DNA of 64,000 nucleotides from Closterium sp. Naga37s-1 (Eukaryota > Streptophyta > Zygnematophyceae > Desmidiales > Closteriaceae), in assembly GCA_947471745.1 (NCBI GenBank), contig CANJKZ010000180.1, positions 330,001 to 394,000 of the forward strand. Direction: 5' to 3'. Shown here one piece after another: positions 46,651-64,000 of the stretch. The position numbers and the translations under genes are program-made. Below the pieces are notes generated by a model. That model was not told where the DNA came from. It ran no database searches and worked only from the letters and a program-made list of their open reading frames with translations. The stretch's first letter is position 1; each line of letters starts with the position of its first letter.

Positions 46651-46832
46651 CCAGGCGGAAGTGCCTTGGTGAAGATGTCTGCAGTGTTGGACGCTAACGC
46701 CACAAAACCCATGCGTGCCTGGTCGCGTCACTACAGCTATCGTAGCAGGATGTACCTCAAGTCGACCTGCTTCATTCTGCCCTCCAGTCAAGGCTCTCGA
46801 CACAGGAGGATCATGGAGTTGTTGTCAGCGAA
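46650..46832 (-). pseudogene. Copia RNase H fragment
   Basis: On the minus strand it reads ADNNSMILLCREP and, nearer the left end, NTADIFTKA. These are the two most conserved RNase H segments of the A/D/E family, with the DNA between them decayed. It meets a plus-strand RT fragment at about 46832. Confidence 0.7.
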
Positions 46833-47376
46833 CGTAGTCGATAAAATGTGGATCTTCAAGATGAAGCGGCTGTCTGGATCGCCGCATGTCTTCAACGCGC
46901 GCTGCGTGGCTAGAGGCTTTAGTCAGCGTGAAAGAGTTGACTTATTTCATACCTTCTCCCCGACCCCGAAGATGACTACTCTTTGGGTGTTACTTTACGT
47001 AGCAGCACAGCGAGACTACGAGCTGTACTCATTGGACTTCTCCAAGGTACCCTGCACGAGGAGATTTGGCTACGCCGGCCTCCTGGCTTCACTGGCACTT
47101 TTCCGCCTGGGACCCAGTGGAGCTAGAGATGACCAGTCTACGGACTGCGCCAGGCACCTCGTGAGTGGCACGACACCTTGCGCACAATTCTTACTTCCCT
47201 CGGGATCCGCCCTTCTTCTGCGAACCCGTCATTGTTCGTTCGTTCTGAACCCACCCATTTCTTCGTCCTCGTGTACGTCGACGACTTGATCTTCGCCACA
47301 GCAGACATGTTTGCTCTGGTTGAGGTGCAGTTCGAACCGCAGAAGAGACACATGTGCACTGACCTTGTGCCACACA
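46833..47376 (+). pseudogene. Copia reverse transcriptase fragment
   Basis: Reads VDKMWIFKMKRLSGSPHVFN, ARGFSQRERVDLFHTFSPT, AAQRDYELYSLDFSK, then a small deletion and frameshift, then VLVYVDDLIFATAD and PQKRHMCTDL. It is most similar to the RT of elements A and D. It ends where an LTR-like TGTAAG begins at 47377. Confidence 0.8.
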
Positions 47377-48500
47377 TGTAAGTATTTTTTCAACATTTCT
47401 TACCGCGCACCTCAGCAACGCATACAAGACCAACCGTTTCTTCGCTCGTCACATCTAACAGTGTTTCGCCGCTCTCGCACGTCTCTTTTGCCAAACCCTG
47501 CACTGCTGGACTTGGCCAAGTCAGTCTGCGCTTCGAGACTAGCCCGAACCTCGCTGCCAGCATCGCACTAACTAGCTCGCACGCACCGCGTTATCGTTTG
47601 CTTGTTTTCGCTACAAATGTTCGCTCACATTGTGCTCGTTTGAGTCTTTCGTGCAATCTTCACTCGCTCGTTCAATTGCATTTGTAACACCTGCCCATTT
47701 TTTTCGCAGCCAGCATTTTTTTTTTTTTTCTTACAACTCAAAGTACGAATGCGGCGGAGACCCAACGACGCGTCAATGTCACGACGCAGAACAATGAGTC
47801 GGCTCTTCTCTCGCCGATGCCACTCAAGCCGCAGCGTCCGCCATGCTTTGACCTGAGTCATTGGGGTGGTCCGACGGTTCAGGAGTGTATTTTCACCATG
47901 AACATGTTTTTTGACACTAATTATGGCTCGTTGGATGCGACGAAGTTTCGATACGCCGTGTCGTTGCTGCGAAGTCCCACCATGGATTGGTGGCACGTCA
48001 TCGTCACGGAGCCGAGCGATTACTTGCGGCTTCTGTAGGGGGAGGGACCATCCGGATCCTAGGCACTATCGTATTTCGTAGAGGTCGCCCAGTATCGCAC
48101 CTGGCGTGCGTGGTGCGCGGGTCTGTGTGGGAGATTCGAGCCAATCGCGACGTCAATCTCTGCACGAAAGAGGCCTGCGCACTTCCCGCCAATTTGGTTC
48201 TGTCCAGGACTACACAAGTGGGTCTCTGACGCATATTGGCTACATGCACATGGGAGAGCACATCGATCGCTACGCCAGAGGCTTAAAATCTGAAATCGCG
48301 CAAGAAATCATGCTCCGCGGCGTCACGGACTTCAACGAAATTCTCGTTATGGCAGAAAAAAATCGATTTTCTCCGCCGACAGAGAATGGGGTACTACAAC
48401 TGGGGACACCGGGCTCGTGGGACGAATGAGGGCGCCACAATATGCGCCGTCACCGCGAATGCCACTACCGCACTGTTCAAAGGGCGATGCTTCGCGTGCA
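47377..48500 (+). mobile_element. Element K: Ty3/gypsy 5' fragment (LTR and gag)
   Basis: A probable LTR runs from TGTAAGTATT at 47377 to TTTGTAACA at 47689; its end resembles the H LTR. Gag follows in plus orientation: PLKPQRPPCFDLSHWGG, FRYAVSLLRSPTMDWWHV, then frameshifts and HIDRYARGLKSEIAQEIMLR, close to RVDRYVGGLKPDISHE of element J. The sequence stops resembling a retroelement at about 48500, before the knuckle. Confidence 0.65.
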
Positions 48501-48668
48501 CCCTTTTGATTTATTTAATTCATTCAAAAGGCTGTCTTCAACAGTTTTGTAACATGCTGTAAAAGACCCATGGATGGGACATTCTTTTCAGTGCGTCTTT
48601 TATCGGCGCGATTGCTGTAGGATTCAGTGTGCAAAGTGCAATGGCTTTGTACAAAACAAGTCAAGTAG

Positions 48669-60207
<11,539 letters not shown>

Positions 60208-61313
60208 CTGTTTTGACACGTTCTCAGGAAATATTTTCTCCAAATAGACTACGTTCTCCGATAGGCTGCGCTCTGGAAGAGGCGTCGGACGTCTCGGAGC
60301 AACAATGACGGCATTCGCGGCACGAACCGCCTCTCATTTCATCATTTCGAAAAGAATCCTGGTCGGAAGAGGGTGAAGGGATGACTGACGACGCGTCAAG
60401 GTCACAGCTGCTACTCGAGGAGAAGGTATTAGCATCGACGCTCGCTGGGAGCAGGTAAGAACGCCATTAGGATCAAAGGTATTTCATGTTGCCAGTCAGT
60501 CCCTTAGTCACCTAGCCGGTCAGTCCCTTAGTTACCTAGCCAGTCAGTCCCTTAGTTAGCCAGCCAGTCAGTCATCAAGTTCCCGTCACACGATGATATG
60601 TCACCCAGAGTGTTGGGCTGGTGTGCCACTAACATCCATGGGTTTTGGAGGGGCGGGTGGCATGGCGAGGCAGCCAGGGTTGCTGATTGCACAACAGCTA
60701 GGTTGCGGTGATTGAATCGTCACCGTACTGCAACGATGCGAATATATATTGTAGCAGGAAGAACCGCGTCCAAACACTTTTTTAACAAATTCGGTTCGGT
60801 AGCATAGCTTCCTTCTGTGCTTGGTAGCCGCCTTGGTAGCGCTAGCAGAACGTCCAGGCTACCTCCACACCTGCTACACTAAACCGCCCGGAACCGAGCA
60901 TGCAAGCTTGTCGAGGGCGGGAAACGGCTGACGCCCCGAACCAGGCCTGTCTTTGGTTTTGGGGCACCCGAACAAAACCGGAGGCCCGGAATGTACGAAC
61001 CTGTAAGTAGCAGGTTCGGGGCGAATCTCGGCCCTTGAGGCTTCAGGCCTGGAAATTTGTTCGCCCTTTAGATCAGGTTTGGCGCGGAAAAATCTGTACG
61101 CTCATTTCAAACTACAAAGGTTACTGCTACACTCTGCAAATACTACAACAAGCAAAACACTATTCTTTTCTTAAATGTTAGGGTCATTTCACTAAACACG
61201 CTAAGCAGGCTTCCTATCCTTAGCAGCATTGAAGATCTTGAGCACTTCTGCCCACTCTACAGGATAGTCTAGAATTTTCGCAGTCATCAGCTGATCTAGC
61301 TTAACATCACTAA
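60208..61313. other. Upstream region of the lectin/LysM gene, no gene recognised
   Basis: It contains a 20-24-bp tandem repeat of CCAGTCAGTCCCTTAGTTA type at 60493-60580. No TATA box or conserved element could be assigned with confidence; the promoter of the lectin/LysM gene should lie in its left part. No coding pattern is seen. Confidence 0.4.
60493..60580. repeat. CAGTCAGTCCCTTAGT tandem repeat
   Basis: About four to five imperfect units separated by TACCTAGC. Confidence 0.85.
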
Positions 61314-61776
61314 GGGTACATTCCTGTGGAGACACTTGTGTCTCAATCCATTTGTGACGCGTAAAAACAGCATAAAACGTACAATGTCACAAACGCGTGT
61401 CGCCCTTGTGCGATCATTACTGTATTTTTCATTGGTCAGTGTGAAACGCGCTGACGTCGCGGACGAGTTGCATATTGTCCCGTCACTGACAAGGGGTCGT
61501 ACGCGGTTCGAAATGTCAATGCACCTGGACGCCCCACAATGCCTATCTCGCGCGGGAAAAAATTCCGCTCGTCAAAACCCCACCCGAGCCAGGCGTTTGA
61601 AGAAACATGTGTACAGTCATGTTTGAAATCCAATCAAATGCGCACAACTGTAAATTTCGCCTGGTCGCCGATTTTCGTGATACATTCAATTTTTGTGACG
61701 CGGGATTGAAAAAATGTTTAGACGCGACTCGGGAAAAAGGGGATTGAGACGCAAGTGTCTCCACAGGAATGTACCC
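61314..61776. mobile_element. Tourist-like MITE (PIF/Harbinger type)
   Basis: The 463-bp element has inverted ends of about 37 bases, starting GGGTACATTCCTGTGGAGAC, with one mismatch near base 27. It is flanked by TAA on both sides (61311-61313, 61777-61779). TAA duplications and a GGG start are typical of PIF/Harbinger MITEs. No transposase is encoded; short internal frames are not considered genes. Confidence 0.85.
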
Positions 61777-62072
61777 TAAGAGAAGTCATGTCTCATTATT
61801 GTATACGGGGCCTACTGAACATCACTACTGAAGCCCCTTGCGCACTCAACAATGCTAAGGGGCAGGACAGCAAGTGCATGCCATAAGTGCGCGAGGGTGA
61901 GGTAGTCATCCCTCCAGTCTAAGGTACAAAGCACGTTAGTGAGGGCCTACTTGAAAGTCAGTGTTGAATCGAAAAGATCTATCTCCAGCTAACACTCTTT
62001 GTACGTGACATCTGTGGGTGGTGGGGTGGGCAGAGGAGAAGAAGAGGTGAAACAATGAGGCACCTATGACAA
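61777..62072. other. Short intergenic stretch
   Basis: No feature recognised apart from the MITE target duplication at its left edge. Confidence 0.4.
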
Positions 62073-62744
62073 TTACACTGCCTGGTGTAGAAAATATACA
62101 GGTTTAGGTACATATCTGCGTACCAGAGGGCTTCTCCTTGAACATGTCAAAGAGTTGGTGCGTGTGGCATTGAGGAAGCCTTTATGGTCACCAACCCGCG
62201 GCGAGTAGTGCATTGGCATGAAGAGTTTTGCCCCGTCAAAGTGCCTCAGATCGCCCAGCCGGAAGTCCAGCTTTGTGATCAACTCCTGTGCAAACTGCTG
62301 CCCTAGCTGGAAGCACGACTTCAGGTCTGTCCCCATGCCTGATCCAATGGGGTCTTCATGTAGCACATCGCTGACGGTGCACGAGTTTCCTTGGTGGTCA
62401 AGGCCGTGGATGATGATGTCGCGCTCATCACGGATGGCGTGCTTCTCGAGAAAAAACGTGCAGGTTCTTGTTCTTAAGAGTCCCACAGGCTGTGCAATTT
62501 TCCACATAGCGTTGCGCCGAATTGAGCTTGAGTTGAGCTTGTCGACAAGGAGCTTCACCTCGTCGATGTCCTCCTGCTCAAGAGAAAAAAAAGGGACATT
62601 AGTAAAGAGCTGTTGGAACGATTTATAAATATAGGCCATTATGCAAACTTACCACTAGTTTCTGAAGCGCCATGTTGAGGCCGTTGAGCAGCTCCAGCAC
62701 GTCGGCGAGGAAGAACAGGATGAAGTGAAACTTGGCTTTCTCCA
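62073..62744 (-). pseudogene. hAT-transposase-like fragment, 5' end cut by an LTR
   Basis: Exon 62744-62653 reads EKAKFHFILFFLADVLELLN then GLNMALQKLV, with donor GTAAGT. After a short intron (62652-62574, acceptor TTGAGCAG) the frame continues EDIDEVKLLVDKLNSSS and later TKLDFRLGDLRHFDGAKLFM, to a stop at 62073. The FLADVLxxLNxLNxxLQ pattern is known from hAT-derived proteins related to ZNF862 and KIAA1586 (family knowledge; recognition moderate). The apparent ATG spans the terminus of the element L LTR (TAACA then TGGAG), so it is not a native start. No zinc finger or full RNase H-like core is visible. Confidence 0.5.
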
Positions 62745-64000
62745 TGTTAGAGCATGTGCCGACTGTAACTTTCTCCCTAGCACTTGCTCATGTGTAGGTT
62801 TACGGGGTAAATCAGCAAGAGTTTCATTAGCAAAAAGTAATGAACAAGCAACATAATGGCAGCGCAGTGTCAAGCTATATTTGTTATAGCTCATTTGTGT
62901 TAGTCTAGGTGTACTTTACGTTTTCCTAGGGTTAGGGTTACGCTTGCTATATCTTGCTTGTTTCTCACTTTCCTTTGTCAATTCATTCTCACGTTAGGAC
63001 TTTAACATGGTATAGAGCTAGTTAGTTCCTATGGGCCCACCGCCCCGTTTTCGCCCGTTAACACCTGTTACCCGCAGCGCCCCGTTGATTTTCACGCCTT
63101 GTCTTTAGGATCCCGCTGCCCGAACGCGTCACGACCTAGTAAGGCCCCCGTGGGCCCGTGAAATCGAGCTAAAAAGACCCTCGCGGGTCCCCCTTCCCTC
63201 CCCCCTGTCGTCGCGACCTAGGCGCGTACGCGTACACGCACGCTAAGGCTGCATGCGCGCGTGCTAGAAAGCCCCCCCGCGGCCCGCCACGTCGCCTCCC
63301 CGTCACATTTCCCGTCGCCTCCCGTCCCCTTTCCCGTCGCCTCCTGTCCCCTTTCCCGTCGCCTCCTGTCACCTCCTGTCCCCTTCCCGTCGCCTCCCCG
63401 TCGCCAGCCCGTCCCCTCCCCGTCGCCTCCACGTCCTCATCCCGTCGCCTCCCCCCTTCCCTCCCCACCGTTTTCCCGCTGCATTCCCGTCCTGTAACCG
63501 CCGTCCCACCCTGTACCCGTCGCCTCACCCTGTACCCGCCGCCCATAACCGCCCAGAACCTCCCAGAACTGCCCAAAACCGGCCATAACCGCCCATAACC
63601 GCCCATAACCTCCCAGAACCGCCCAGGACCGCCCAGGACCCCCCCCGAAACCGACCAGAACCTTCCAGAACCGTCCAAAACCGCCCAAAACCGCCCAGAA
63701 CCGCCTAGAACCGCCCAGAACCGCCTAGAACCTCCCAGAACCGCCCAGAACCGCCCAGGACCGCCCAGGTCCCCCTCCACAACCGGCCAGAACCGTCCAA
63801 AACCGCCCAGAACCGCCCAGAACTGCCCATAACCACTCCCTACCGCTCTAGACCTGCCAGAACCAGTAGCAGCTTAGGCTGCCGCCAGAACCAGCAGCAG
63901 CTTAGGCTGCCACCAGAACCAGTAGCAGCTTAGGCTGCCGCCAGAACCAGCAGCAGTATAGGCTGCCCCCAGCAGAACCAGCAGCAGCATAGGCTGCCCC
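62745..64000 (+). mobile_element. Element L: LTR retrotransposon 5' end (runs off right edge)
   Basis: The LTR at 62745-63007 (263 bp) starts TGTTAGAGC and ends TTTAACA with a 5-bp inverted TGTTA/TAACA end. The primer site TGGTATAGAGCTAG follows directly at 63008. The rest is a GC-rich minisatellite leader like those of elements A and D. No coding sequence is reached before the window ends, so copia assignment rests on the primer site and leader style. Confidence 0.68.
63260..64000 (+). repeat. Leader minisatellites of element L
   Basis: Three successive families: CCCGTCGCCTCC units (63290-63450), AACCGCCCAG units (63530-63840), and CAGCAGCTTAGGCTGCC units (63860-64000). Frames across them are not genes. 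Confidence 0.85.

Noticed and set aside
63260-64000. Regular short repeats resembling a CRISPR array
   Set aside because: Units are contiguous and degenerate without unique spacers, GC-rich, and sit in an LTR-retrotransposon leader in a eukaryotic context.

Overview
The window is eukaryotic and plant-like. It has spliced genes with GT-AG introns, legume-type (L-type) lectin and LysM domains, and a dense load of Ty1/copia and Ty3/gypsy LTR retrotransposons, several with tRNA-iMet-like primer sites. GC-rich coding sequence, simple-repeat-filled introns and the domain mix suggest a streptophyte, possibly a charophyte or zygnematophyte alga. That identification is inference; nothing here fixes the species.

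Host genes sit at the two edges. On the minus strand, from about 60.2 kb down to 48.67 kb, I reconstruct one 12-exon gene whose eleven junctions all keep frame (about 1,677 residues). In order it encodes a signal peptide, a Cys/Ser/Gly-rich N-terminal region with a long polyserine tract, two L-type lectin domains, two EGF-like modules and four LysM modules. The last LysM ends directly at the stop codon. I see no kinase and no membrane segment after the signal peptide, so it reads as a secreted or wall-associated multivalent glycan-binding protein. The first 724 bases hold the 5' end (exon 1 and the start of exon 2) of a second, paralogous gene in the same orientation, so this is a tandem pair split by about 48 kb of transposons. 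Many exon-intron boundaries of the complete gene are duplicated in tandem into the adjoining introns, and a palindromic motif recurs near those duplications.

From 0.7 to 7.1 kb there is mostly unrecognised intergenic DNA plus one F-family retroelement relic. From 7.1 to 48.5 kb is a nested transposon block. Element D (copia, minus, 7.1-16.7 kb) carries a non-autonomous LTR element C inside it. A decayed gypsy element H (minus, about 16.7-31.8 kb) is interrupted by an intact young copia element A (17.2-24.5 kb) and by non-autonomous elements B and I. Gypsy J (minus), copia E (minus), copia F (plus), copia G (minus) and copia/gypsy fragments fill 31.9-48.5 kb. A, B, C, D and I all have matching 5-bp target-site duplications.

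From 60.2 kb to the end there is unassigned upstream sequence, a 463-bp Tourist-like MITE, a hAT-transposase-like coding fragment cut by the LTR of a further retrotransposon (L), and L's GC-rich leader running off the right edge.
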